This document shows, in pieces, positions 19,410 through 31,590 of a DNA stretch of 64,000 nt; positions within the stretch are counted from its first letter, which is position 1; the number at the start of each line of letters is the position of its first letter. Origin of the DNA: Megaustenia siamemsis (Eukaryota; Mollusca; Gastropoda; Stylommatophora; Ariophantidae). The position numbers and the translations under genes are program-made. Where the stretch lies: assembly GCA_032433765.1 (NCBI GenBank), contig JAVIAB010000047.1, forward strand, positions 11,171,387 to 11,235,386, read 5' to 3'. The notes beneath the pieces are model-generated. The model was not told the origin of the DNA. It was given only the letters and a program-made list of their open reading frames with translations, and did no database searches.

Positions 19410-22400
19410 GAGGTCCATATTTCACTCTCTGGTAGGTGAGGGCCATATCTCTCTCTCTGGTAGGTGAGGGCCATATCTCACTCTCTTGTAGGTGAGGGCT
19501 GTATCTCTCTCTCTCTGGTAGGTGTGGGCCATATCTCACTCTATGGTAGGTGTGGGCCATATCTCTCTCTCTCTGGTAGGTGTGGGCCATATCTCACTCT
19601 ATGGTAGGTGTGGGCCATATCTCACTCTCTGGTAGGTGAGGGCCGTATCTCTCTTTCTGGTAGGTGAGGGCCGTATCTCTCTCTCTGGTAGGTGAGGGCC
19701 ATATCTCTCTCTCTGGTAGGTGAGGGCCGTATCTCTCTCTCTGGTAGGTGAGGGCCGTATCTCTCTTTCTGGTAGGTGAGGGCCGTATCTCTCTCTCTGG
19801 TAGGTGAGGGCCGTATCTCACTCTCTCTGGTAGGTGAGGGCCGTATCTCTCTCTCTGGTAGGTGAGGGCCATATCTCACTCTCTGGTAGGTGAGGGCCAT
19901 ATCTCTCTCTCTCTGGTAGGTGAGGGCCGTATCTCACTCTCTGGTAGGTGAGGGCCATATCTCTCTCTCTGGTAGGTGAGGGCCATATCTCTCTCTCTGG
20001 TAGGTGAGGGCCATATCTCTCTCTCTCTGGTAGGTGAGGGCCATATCTCACTCTCTCGGGTAGGTGAGGGCCATATCTCTCTCTCTCTGGTAGGTGAGGG
20101 CCATATCTCTCTCTCTCTGGTAGGTGAGGGCCATATCTCACTCTCTGGTAGGTGAGGGCCATATCTCACTCTCTCTGGTAGGTGAGGGCCATATCTCACT
20201 CTCTCTGGTAGGTGAGGGCCATATCTCTCTCTCTGGTAGGTGAGGGCCATATCTCTCTCTCTGGTAGGTGAGGGCCATATCTCTCTCTCTGGTAGGTGAG
20301 GGCCATATCTCTCTCTCTCTGGTAGGTGAGGGCCATATCTCACTCTCTCTGGTAGGTGAGGGCCATATCTCTCTCTCTGGTAGGTGAGGGCCATATCTCT
20401 CTCTCTGGTAGGTGAGGGCCATATCTCTCTCTCTGGTAGGTGAGGGCCATATCTCTCTCTCTCTGGTAGGTGAGGGCCATATCTCACTCTCTCTGGTAGG
20501 TGAGGGCCATATCTCTCTCTCTGGTAGGTGAGGGCCATATCTCTCTCTCTGGTAGGTGAGGGCCATATCTCTCTCTCTGGTAGGTGAGGGCCGTATCTCA
20601 CTCTCTCTGGTAGGTGAGGGCCATATCTCTCTCTCTGGTAGGTGAGGGCCATATCTCTCTCTCTGGTAGGTGAGGGCCATATCTCACTCTCTGGTAGGTG
20701 AGGGCCATATCTCTCTCTCTGGTAGGTGAGGGCCATATCTCTCTCTGGTAGGTGAGGGCCATATCTCTCTCTCTGGTAGGTGAGGGCCATATCTCTCTCT
20801 CTGGTAGGTGAGGGCTGTATCTCTCTCTCTGGTAGGTGAGGGCCATATCTCTCTCTCTGGTAGGTGAGGGCCATATCTCTCTCTCTGGTAGGTGAGGGCC
20901 ATATATCTCTCTCTGGTAGGTGAGGGCCATATCTCTCTCTCTGGTAGGTGAGGGCCATATCTCACTCTCTGGTAGGTGAGGGCCATATCTCTCTCTCTGG
21001 TAGGTGAGGGCCATATCTCTCTCTCTGGTAGGTGAGGGCCATATCTCTCTCTCTGGTAGGTGAGGGCCGTATCTCACTCTCTCTGGTAGGTGAGGGCCGT
21101 ATCTCACTCTCTCTGGTAGGTGAGGGCCGTATCTCACTCTCTCTGGTAGGTGAGGGCCATATCTCTCTTTCTGGTAGGTGAGGGCCATATCTCTCTTTCT
21201 GGTAGGTGAGGGCCGTATCTCACTCTCTCTGGTAGGTGAGGGCCATATCTCTCTCTCTGGTAGGTGAGGGCCATATCTCACTCTCTGGTAGGTGAGGGCC
21301 GTATCTCTCTCTCTGGTAGGTGAGGGCCGTATCTCTCTCTCTGGTAGGTGAGGGCCATATCTCTCTCTCTGGTAGGTGAGGGCCGTATCTCACTCTCTCT
21401 GGTAGGTGAGGGCCGTATCTCTCTCTCTGGTAGGTGAGGGCCATATCTCACTCTCTCTGGTAGGTGAGGGCCATATTTTTCTCTCTGGTAGGTGAGGGCC
21501 ATATCTCTCTCTCTGGTAGGTGAGGGCCATATCTCTCTCTCTCTGGTAGGTGAGGGCCATATCTCACTCTCTGGTAGGTGAGGGCCGTATCTCTCTCTCT
21601 GGTAGGTGAGGGCCATATCTCACTCTCTGGTAGGTGAGGGCCGTATCTCTCTCTCTGGTAGGTGAGGGCCGTATCTCACTCTCTGGTAGGTGAGGGCCGT
21701 ATCTCTCTCTCTGGTAGGTGAGGGCCGTATCTCTCTCTCTGGTAGGTGAGGGCCGTATCTCTCTCTCTGGTAGGTGAGGGCCGTATCTCACTCTCTCTGG
21801 TAGGTGAGGGCCGTATCTCTCTCTCTCTCTGGTAGGTGAGGGCCGTATCTCTCTCTCTGGTAGGTGAGGGCCATATCTCTCTCTCTGGTAGGTGAGGGCC
21901 ATATCTCACTCTCTGGTAGGTGAGGGCCGTATCTCTCTCTCTGGTAGGTGAGGGCCATATCTCTCTCTCTGGTAGGTGAGGGCCATATCTCACTCTCTGG
22001 TAGGTGAGGGCCATATCTCTCTCTCTGGTAGGTGAGGGCCATATCTCTCTCTCTGGTAGGTGAGGGCCGTATCTCTCTCTCTGGTAGGTGAGGGCCATAT
22101 CTCTCTCTCTGGTAGGTGAGGGCCATATCTCTCTCTCTCTGGTAGGTGAGGGCCGTATCTCTCTCTCTGGTAGGTGAGGGCCGTATCTCTCTCTCTGGTA
22201 GGTGAGGGCCATATCTCACTCTCTGGTAGGTGAGGGCCGTATCTCTCTCTCTGGTAGGTGAGGGCCGTATCTCACTCTCTCTGGTAGGTGAGGGCCATAT
22301 CTCACTCTCTGGTAGGTGAGGGCCATATCTCTCTCTCTGGTAGGTGAGGGCCGTATCTCTCTTTCTGGTAGGTGAGGGCCGTATCTCACTCTCTCTGGTA

Positions 22401-25400
22401 GGTGAGGGCCGTATCTCACTCTCTCTGTTGGGTGAGGGCCATATCTCTCTCTCTGGTAGGTGAGGGCCATATCTCACTCTCTGGTAGGTGAGGGCCATAT
22501 CTCACTCTCTCTGGTAGGTGAGGGCCGTATCTCTCTCTCTGGTAGGTGAGGGCCATATCTCACTCTCTGGTAGGTGAGGGCCGTATCTCTCTCTCTGGTA
22601 GGTGAGGGCCGTATCTCACTCTCTCTGGTAGGTGAGGGCCGTATCTCACTCTCTCTGGTAGGTGAGGGCCGTATCTCTCTCTCTGGTAGGTGAGGGCCAT
22701 ATCTCACTCTCTCTGGTAGGTGAGGGCCGTATCTCACTCTCTGGTAGGTGAGGGCCATATCTCACTCTCTGGTAGGTGAGGGCCGTATCTCTCTCTCTGG
22801 TAGGTGAGGGCCGTATCTCACTCTCTCTGGTAGGTGAGGGCCATATCTCACTCTCTGGTAGGTGAGGGCCGTATCTCACTCTCTCTGGTAGGTGAGGGCC
22901 GTATCTCACTCTCTCTGGTAGGTGAGGGCCGTATCTCTCTCTGGTAGGTGAGGGCCATATCTCACTCTCTCTGGTAGGTGAGGGCCGTATCTCTCTCTCT
23001 GGTAGGTGAGGGCCATATCTCACTCTCTGGTAGGTGAGGGCCGTATCTCTCTCTCTGGTAGGTGAGGGCCGTATCTCACTCTCTCTGGTAGGTGAGGGCC
23101 GTATCTCACTCTCTCTGGTAGGTGAGGGCCGTATCTCTCTCTCTGGTAGGTGAGGGCCATATCTCACTCTCTCTGGTAGGTGAGGGCCATATCTCTCTCT
23201 CTGGTAGGTGAGGGCCGTATCTCACTCTCTTTGGTAGGTGAGGGCCGTATCTCACTCTCTCTGGTAGGTGAGGGCCGTATCTCTCTCTCTGGTAGGTGAG
23301 GGCCATATCTCACTCTCTCTGGTAGGTGAGGGCCGTATCTCACTCTCTCTGGTAGGTGAGGGCCATATCTCACTCTCTCTTGTAGGTGAGGGCCGTATCT
23401 CACTCTCTCTGGAAGGTGAGGGCCATATCTCACTCTCTCTGGTAGGTGAGGGCCATATCTCACTCTCTCTGGTAGGTGAGGGCCGTATCTCACTCTCTCT
23501 GGAAGGTGAGGGCCATATCTCACTCTCTCTGGTAGGTGAGGGCCGTATCTCACTCTCTCTGGTAGGTGAGGGCCGTATCTCTCTCTCTCTGGTAGGTGAG
23601 GGCCGTATCTCACTCTCTCTGGTAGGTGAGGGCCATATCTCACTCTCTCTGGTAGGTGAGGGCCATATCTCACTCTCTCTGGTAGGTGAGGGCCGTATCT
23701 CACTCTCTCTGGTAGGTGAGGGCCATATCTCACTCTCTCTGGTAGGTGAGGGCCGTATCTCTCTCTCTCTGGTAGGTGAGGGCCGTATCTAATTCTCTCT
23801 GGTAGGTGAGGGCCATATCTCACTCTCTCTGGCAGGTGAGGGCCATATCTCACTCTCTCTGGTAGGTGAGGGCCATATCTCACTCTCTCTGGTAGGTGAG
23901 GGCCATATCTCACTCTCTCTGGTAGGTGAGGGCCGTATCTCTCTCTCTGGTAGGTGAGGGCCGTATCTCACTCTCTGGTAGGTGAGGGCCATATCTCACT
24001 CTCTGGTAGGTGAGGGCCGTATCTCTCTCTCTGGTAGGTGAGGGCCGTATCTCACTCTCTCTGGTAGGTGAGGGCCGTATCTCACTCTCTGGTAGGTGAG
24101 GGCCGTATCTCACTCTCTCTGGTAGGTGAGGGCCGTATCTCTCTCTCTGGTAGGTGAGGGCCATATCTCACTCTCTGGTAGGTGAGGGCCGTATCTCACT
24201 CTCTCTGGTAGGTGATGGCCGTATCTCTCTCTCTGGTAGGTGAGGGCCGTATCTCTCTCTCTGGTAGGTGAGGGCCATATCTCTCTCTCTGGTAGGTGAG
24301 GGCCATATCTCACTCTCGCTGGTAGGTGAGGGCCATATCTCACTCTCTCTGGTAGGTGAGGTCCATATCTCACTCTCTGGTAGGTGAGGGTCGTATCTCT
24401 CTCTCTCTGGTAGGTGAGGGCCATATCTCACTCTCTCTGGTAGGTGAGGGCCATATCTCACTCTCTCTGGTAGGTGAGGGCCATATCTCACTCTCTCTGG
24501 TAGGTGAGGGCCATATCTCTCTCTCTCTGGTAGGTGAGGGCCATATCTCACTCTCTCTGGTAGGTGAGGGCCATATCTCACTCTCTCTGGTAGGTGAGGG
24601 CCATATCTCACTCTCTGGTAGGTGAGGGCCGTATCTCTCTCTCTCTCTGGTAGGTGAGGGCCATATCTCACTCTCTGGTAGGTGAGGGCCGTATCTCTCT
24701 CTCTGGTAGGTGAGGGCCATATCTCTCTCTCTGGTAGGTGAGGGCCATATCTCACTCTCTCTGGTAGGTGAGGGCCATATCTCTCTCTCTCTCTGGTAGG
24801 TCAGGGCCATATCTCACTCTCTCTGGTAGGAGAGGGCCATATCTCACTCTCTCTGGTAGGTGAGGGCCATATCTCTCTCTCTCTGGTAGGTGAGGGCCAT
24901 ATCTCACTCTCTCTGGTAGGAGAGGGCCATATCTCACTCTCTCTGGTAGGTGAGGGCCGTATCTCACTCTCTCTGGTAGGTGAGGGCCGTATCTCTCTCT
25001 CTGGTAGGTGAGGGCCATATCTCACTCTCTCTGGTAGGTGAGGGCCGTATCTCACTCTCTCTGGTAGGTGAGGGCCATATCTCACTCTCTCTGGTAGGTG
25101 AGGGCCGTATCTCACTCTCTCTGGTAGGTGAGGGCCGTATCTCTCTCTCTCTGGTAGGTGAGGGCCGTATCTCACTCTGGTAGGTGAGGGCCATATCTCA
25201 CTCTCTCTGGTAGGTGAGGGCCATATCTCACTCTCTCTGGTAGGTGAGGGCCGTATCTCACTCTCTGGTAGGTGAGGGCCATATCTCACTCTCTCTGGTT
25301 GGTGAGGGCCGTATCTCTCTCTCTCTGGTAGGTGAGGGCCGTATCTCACTCTCTCTGGTAGGTGAGGGCCATATCTCACTCTCTCTGGTAGGTGAGGGCC

Positions 25401-28320
25401 ATATCTCACTCTCTCTGGTAGGTAAGGGCCATATCTCACTCTCTCAGGTAGGTGAGGGCCATATCTCACTCTCTCTGGTAGGTGAGGGCCGTATCTCTCT
25501 CTGGTAGGTGAGGGCCGTATCTCACTCTCTGGTAGGTGAGGGCCATATCTCACTCTCTGGTAGGTGAGGGCCGTATCTCTCTCTCTGGTAGGTGAGGGCC
25601 GTATCTCACTCTCTCTGGTAGGTGAGGGCCGTATCTCACTCTCTCTGGTAGGTGAGGGCCGTATCTCTCTCTCTGGTAGGTGAGGGCCATATCTCACTCT
25701 CTGGTAGGTGAGGGCCGTATCTCACTCTCTCTGGTAGGTGAGGGCCGTATCTCTCTCTCTGGTAGGTGAGGGCCATATCTCTCTCTCTGGTAGGTGAGGG
25801 CCATATCTCACTCTCTCTGGTAGGTGAGGGCCATATCTCTCTCTCTGGTAGGTGAGGGCCATATCTCTCTCTCTGGTAGGTGAGGGCCGTATCTCTCTCT
25901 CTGGTAGGTGAGGGCCATATCTCACTCTCTCTGGTAGGTGAGGGCCATATCTCACTCTCTGGTAGGTGAGGGCCGTATCTCTCTCTCTCTGGTAGGTGAG
26001 GGCCATATCTCACTCTCTCTGGTAGGTGAGGGCCATATCTCACTCTCTCTGGTAGGTGAGGGCCATATCTCACTCTCTCTGGTAGGTGAGGGCCATATCT
26101 CACTCTCTCTGGTAGGTGAGGGCCATATCTCTCTCTCTCTGGTAGGTGAGGGCCATATCTCACTCTCTCTGGTAGGTGAGGGCCATATCTCACTCTCTCT
26201 GGTAGGTGAGGGCCATATCTCACTCTCTCTGGTAGGTGAGGGCCATATCTCACTCTCTGGTAGGTGAGGGCCGTATCTCTCTCTCTCTGGTAGGTGAGGG
26301 CCATATCTCACTCTCTGGTAGGTGAGGGCCGTATCTCTCTCTCTGGTAGGTGAGGGCCATATCTCTCTCTCTGGTAGGTGAGGGCCATATCTCACTCTCT
26401 CTGGTAGGTGAGGGCCATATCTCACTCTCTCTGGTAGGTGAGGGCCATATCTCTCTCTCTCTGGTAGGTGAGGGCCATATCTCACTCTCTCTGGTAGGAG
26501 AGGGCCATATCTCACTCTCTCTGGTAGGTGAGGGCCATATCTCACTCTCTGGTAGGTGAGGGCCATATCTCACTCTCTGGTAGGTGAGGGCCGTATCTCT
26601 CTCTCTGGTAGGTGAGGGCCATATCTCACTCTCTCTGGTAGGTGAGGGCCATATCTCACTCTCTGGTAGGTGAGGGCCATATCTCACTCTCTCTGGTAGG
26701 TGAGGGCCATATCTCACTCTCTGGTAGATGAGGGCCGTATCTCACTCTCTCTGGTAGGTGAGGGCCGTATCTCTCTCTCTGGTAGGTGAGGGCCGTATCT
26801 CACTCTCTCTGGTAGGTGAGGGCCATATCTCACTCTCTCTGGTAGGTGAGGGCCATATCTCACTCTCTCTGGTAGGTGAGGGCCATATCTCACTCTCTCT
26901 GGTAGGTGAGGGCCATATCTCACTCTCTCTGGTAGGTGAGGGTCATATCTCTCTCTCTCTGGTAGGTGAGGGCCATATCTCTCTCTCTCTGGTAGGTGAG
27001 GGCCATATCTCTCTCTCTGGTAGGTGAGGGCCATATCTCTCTCTCTGGTTGGTGAGGGCCATATCTCTCTCTCTGGTAGGTGAGGGCCGTATCTCTCTCT
27101 CTGGTTGGTGAGGGCCATATCTCTCTCTCTGGTTGGTGAGGGCCATATCTCTCTCTCTGGTTGGTGAGGGCCATATCTCTCTCTCTGGTTGGTGAGGGCT
27201 GTATCTCACTCTCTCTGGTAGGTGAGGGCCATATCACTCTCTCTGGTTGGTGAGGGCCATATCTCTCTCTCTGGTTGGTGAGGGCTGTATCTCACTCTCT
27301 CTGGTTGGTGAGGGCTGTATCTCACTCTCTCTGGTTGGTGAGGGCCATATCACTCTCTCTGGTTGGTGAGGGCCATATCTCTCTCTCTGGTTGGTGAGGG
27401 CTGTATCTCACTCTCTCTGGTAGGTGAGGGCCATATCTCACTCTCTCTGGTAGGTGAGGGCCATATCTCACTCTCTGGTTGGTGAGGGCTGTATCTCACT
27501 CTATCTGGTAGGTGAGGGCCATATCTCACTCTCTCTGGTAGGTGAGGGCCGTATCTCACTCTCTGGTAGGTGAGGGCCGTATCTCTCTCTCTGGTAGGTG
27601 AGGGCCGTATCTCTCTCTCTGGTAGGTGAGGGCCATATCTCTCTCTCTCTGGTAGGTGAGGGCCGTATCTCACTCTCTCGTAGCTGAGGGACATATTTCA
27701 CTCTCTGGTAGGTGAGGGCCATATCTCACTCTCTGGTAGCTGAGGGACATATTTCACTCTCTGGTAGTTGAGGGACATATTTCACTTTCTGGTAGCTGAG
27801 GGCCATATTTCACTTTCTGGTAGTTGAGGGCCATATTTCACTCTCTGGTAGCTGAGGGACATATTTCACTCTCTGGTAGCTGAGGGACATATTTCACTCT
27901 CTGGTAGGTGAGGGACATATTTCACTCTCTGGTTGGTGAGGGACATATTTCACTCTCTGGTAGGTGAGGGACATATTTCACTTTCTGGTAGCTGAGGGAC
28001 ATATTTCACTCTCTGGTAGCTGAGGGACATATTTCACTCTCTGGTAGGTGAGGGACATATTTCACTTTCTGGTAGCTGAGGGACATATTTCACTCTCTGG
28101 TAGCTGAGGGACATATTTCACTCTCTGGTAGGTGAGGGACATATTTCACTTTCTGGTAGCTGAGGGCTATATTTCACTTTCTGGTAGTTGAGGGACATAT
28201 TTCACTCTCTGGTAGCTGAAGGGACATATTTTACTCTCTGGTAGCTGAGTGACAAATTTCACTCTCTGGTAGCTGAGGGACATATTTCACTCTCTGGTAG
28301 CTGAAGGGACAGCAATCATT
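19410..28320. repeat. 8.9-kb minisatellite of interleaved 28- and 30-bp units (about 300 units)
   Basis: On the plus strand each unit is 'gtgagggccatatct' (or 'gccgtatct'), then a CT tract, then 'ggtag'. Two lengths occur, 28 and 30 bp, by one CT step. Two sites toggle: 'ccat' or 'ccgt', and 'tctctct' or 'tcactct'. Local higher-order repeats are visible, for example a 144-bp, five-unit block at 20222-20510. The ends are older and more varied: 19410-19620 has 'ggtaggtgtggg', and 27680-28320 has 'tagctgagggacatatttca'. The units lack stop codons in all minus-strand frames, and long spurious frames result. The array fills most of intron 7 of DOP1, whose sense strand is the GA-rich one. Confidence 0.97.
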
Positions 28321-28329
28321 TAGAACATT

Positions 28330-28621
28330 CTTGAGAGTCAGCTTTGGCGTTCAACATGGCACCTGAACATGAAGCTCACTGACAAGTCTGGTCATGGTGA
28401 GAGTTAACTTGTCCCAGCAAATCTAAAGACTACTCTATCCTGTTTATGAAATCACTTTCACTGAAGTCAGAAATCCTCCATTTACACTCCATTCAAGTCA
28501 TAGTATTCCTCAAAGTGGGTTAACACTGTTGGCAAATTCTGTTGGCAAGGTTGTCCTCTGAGGTGGCAATTCCAAGCAACTTCCATCCAAGAGAGCACAG
28601 TTTGTTCCTCACTCGTTTTCT

Positions 28622-28653
<32 letters not shown>

Positions 28654-29094
28654 CAATTGAAACAGTTAAGCAACTACATTAATCTCTGCAAAAACAAGGT
28701 GACGTGCAGCTAATGTGCACGGTCAGTTATGATGTTAACAAGACTGAACTCAGTGCAAGCCATAGTCAGCTGCATAGGTGACAACTTGAAACTACATAAA
28801 TTTTGGTACTCTGGTTGTTTTTTTTTTTTTAATGTTGGTAAAATTTGAAGAATCTCTCAAGCTGGATGAGTTAAATAGGAACTAAACTGAGTAAGGTACA
28901 GACCAGTTGAAAACTGGACCACTGAACTATCAATCCAACAAAACTACAATATAATTTACAATGAGCATGACAAAAAATACTCATAGAAAAACCACAGTGG
29001 CAATCTGACACATAATAATAAACAAAGATGACATCAAATGAAATATATATATATTTTTTAAAGTAAAGAAATAGAAATGAATCATGTAAAAATG
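28330..29094. other. Intron 7 sequence with a 30-base poly-A run
   Basis: No gene or family recognised. An uninterrupted A run (28623-28652) could be the tail of a retroposed sequence, but no source is evident. Confidence 0.5.
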
Positions 29095-29095
29095 G

Positions 29096-29335
29096 GGAGC
29101 CGTGATAGCTCAGTGGTTAGTGAACTGGAGTGCAAAGGACAAGGGGTAGGGTTCGATCAAAACCGACGGCTTCACCCAGCCTTAAATGGGTACCTGATTT
29201 TTTTCTGAGAAAGTAGAGCGAAATACCGACCACATTACCCCAAAAATCATGTGCTGAAGGTCTGTAAAATTAATGGTCACTAACACCATATTCCCTATAC
29301 GCCACTTGGCATGACGGGGGCTGTTTCCTTTATTT
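29096..29335 (+). mobile_element. tRNA-derived SINE, family S1
   Basis: Full copy with box A 'tagctcagtggttagtgaac' and the body 'aaatcatgtgctgaaggtct'. It has a ~13-base deletion after box B and a small one before 'gaccacattacccc'. Confidence 0.85.
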
Positions 29336-29990
29336 TATACATGTAAAAATGGTATAAAAAGAGACATTAAATCTGTAAATAATAAAAATAAATTAACATA
29401 GAAAACAGAAGCAAAATCCAAGAGTTGCAAAAAGGGGTGGCAGGATTGCCAGTCTTGAGTGACAATGGGATCGGCACCCATTTTTACGATCTTGTCATAA
29501 ACTGTTGTTTCCTTAATGAAGTGAAGCCAGCTTGAGCAGTAAGCCTGGATGTAGTGATATGGAGAGAGCCACTGTTAGCCAAACAGCAAACCTTCAGGAT
29601 CCCCCCACTTAAAACCCTTCTCCCCATTGTTCAAGGATCCAAGGAAATGCACAGAAGCTAACAAGTTGTGCTACAGAAGTTTTCAGAGAGCTACTGAAAC
29701 ACAATAACCGTCTTTGAAGCTCCAGCTCAAGATCTGATATTTGGATTGACCCCCAAAGTATTCCCCATGTATGGGCCATGGCTGCAAGCCAGTGGAGGTT
29801 TTCCTTTCTTTTCAGAAGCCAATATCTCGCAATATTAACAAGTTTCACCTACCGAAGGAGAGGAAATGAGAGAGAAAGAGAGAGAGAGAGATATCAGAAT
29901 GAGAAAACATACAAGACACAACAACAGGAAAACCAACAATAAATAAGCTACCACAGCATGAATACCAATATTTACAATATTACAGTATGA
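29336..29990. other. Intron 7 sequence, nothing recognised
   Basis: Contains a short GA run (29870-29890). A 79-codon minus-strand frame at 29609-29848 has no recognisable motif and is not called. Confidence 0.4.
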
Positions 29991-29999
29991 ATACCAACA

Positions 30000-31110
30000 A
30001 TGCAGAAGGAATACCTACAATAAACTATTAATACAACAGGAATACCTGCAATAAAATTTTATTACAGCAGGAATACCTACAATAAACTATTATTACAGCA
30101 GGAATACCTGCAATAAAATTTTATTACAGCAGGAATACCTACAATAAAGTATTATTACAGCAGGAATGCCCACAATAAACTATTATTGCAGCAGGAATAC
30201 CCACAATAAACTATTATTACAGCAGGAATGCCCACATGAAACTACTGTTACAGCAGGAATACCTACAATAAACTATTATTACAGTAGGAATGCCCACAAT
30301 AAACTATTATTACAGCAGGAATGCCCACAATAAACTATTATTACAGCAGGAATACCCACAATAAACTATTATTACAGCAGGAATGCCCACAATAAACTAT
30401 TATTACAGCAGGAATACCCACAATAAACTATTATTACAGCAGGAATGCCCACAATAAACTATTATTACAGCAGGAATGCCCACAATAAACTATTATTACA
30501 GCAGGAATGCCCACAATAAACTATTATTACAGCAGGAATGCCCACAATAAACTATTATTACAGCAGGAATGCCCACAATAAACTATTATTACAGCAGGAA
30601 TGCCCACAATAAACTATTATTACAGCAGGAATGCCCACAATAAACTATTATTACAGCAGGAATGCCCACAATAAACTATTATTACAGCAGGAATGCCCAC
30701 AATAAACTATTATTACAGCAGGAATGCCCACAATAAACTATTATTACAGCAGGAATGCCCACAATAAACTATTATTACAGCAGGAATGCCCACATGAAAC
30801 TATTATTACAGCAGGAATGCCCACAATAAACTATTATTACAGCAGGAATGCCCACAATAAACTATTATTACAGCAGGAATGCCCACAATAAACTATTATT
30901 ACAGCAGGAATGCCCACAATAAACTATTATTACAGCAGGAATGCCCACAATAAACTATTATTACAGCAGGAATGCCCACATGAAACTATTATTACAGCAG
31001 GAATGCCCACAATAAACTATTATTACAGCAGGAATGCCCACAATAAACTATTATTACAGCAGGAATGCCCACATGAAACTACTGTTACAGCAGGAATACC
31101 TACAATAAAC
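30000..31110. repeat. Tandem repeat, 31-bp unit, about 36 copies
   Basis: The unit is 'aataaactattattacagca' plus 'ggaatgcccac'. The central units are nearly identical. Variants ('aatacc', 'catgaaac') cluster at the edges. The array begins about 20 bases past the exon 7 donor. Because 31 is not a multiple of 3, frames rotate and no protein is implied. Confidence 0.96.
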
Positions 31111-31130
31111 TTATCTTCAATATAGATTAC

Positions 31131-31393
31131 CTGGTAAAATCTGGTTTTCCCGTTAATGTAGACCAGATGTGTGGGCAACAGGGCTGGTAGGATGACAACA
31201 GAAACCCTCCCCTCACTGAATGATTGCCTGGCAAGGTGGCGTGTCTTGTTCTCGCTCTCCGTCTGCACAGATTGAGTCAGTATGATCAGGTCCAGAAGTG
31301 TAGAAATGGAGGCACTCTGCACTTTGAAACAGTCTACAAAACAACTGCATATCAGAAGGTCTTGGAGCCAATGGGGCAACTCGGAACTATTTT
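31131..31393 (-). CDS. DOP1: DOP1 exon 7
   Basis: Residues 872-959, 263 nt (2 nt plus 87 codons). The acceptor 'attaatttcag' precedes AAAATAG, completing a split Glu codon. The exon encodes 'ENSSELPHWLQDLLICSCF', 'VQSASISTLLDLIILTQSV' and 'GRVSVVILPALLPTHLVYI', clear DOP1 blocks. The donor is CAG|gtaatc, adjoining the 31-bp array. Confidence 0.94.
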
Positions 31394-31590
31394 CTGAAAT
31401 TAATAAAAATATTTATCAACAAAACTGACCGCTAGCAGAAAAAAACCCCTGTTCATTGTTCTAGATCTTGATCCTTCCTGGCGCCACTAGACATTGCAAA
31501 GGGCTCGTAGTGTTTTTCACTGTCCATCTCAATTCTTGGCCAGATGTTTGATCTTATCTGACGAGTCTATGCCTGTCAACATTAACAGAG

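Noticed and set aside
19410..27680. Recursive splice sites: plus-strand units read as CT tract, 'ggtag|gtgagg'
   Set aside because: The motif is on the strand opposite to DOP1, and no plus-strand gene spans the array. It would matter only if an antisense transcript exists.
19303..27722. Long minus-strand frames (up to 360 codons) made of 'MALTYQRERYGPHLPERE'-type repeats and plus-strand 'GHISLSLVGE' repeats
   Set aside because: They arise because the minisatellite unit lacks stops. 28-bp units rotate the frame so all three minus frames show the same peptides, and there is no conserved start or composition expected of a protein.
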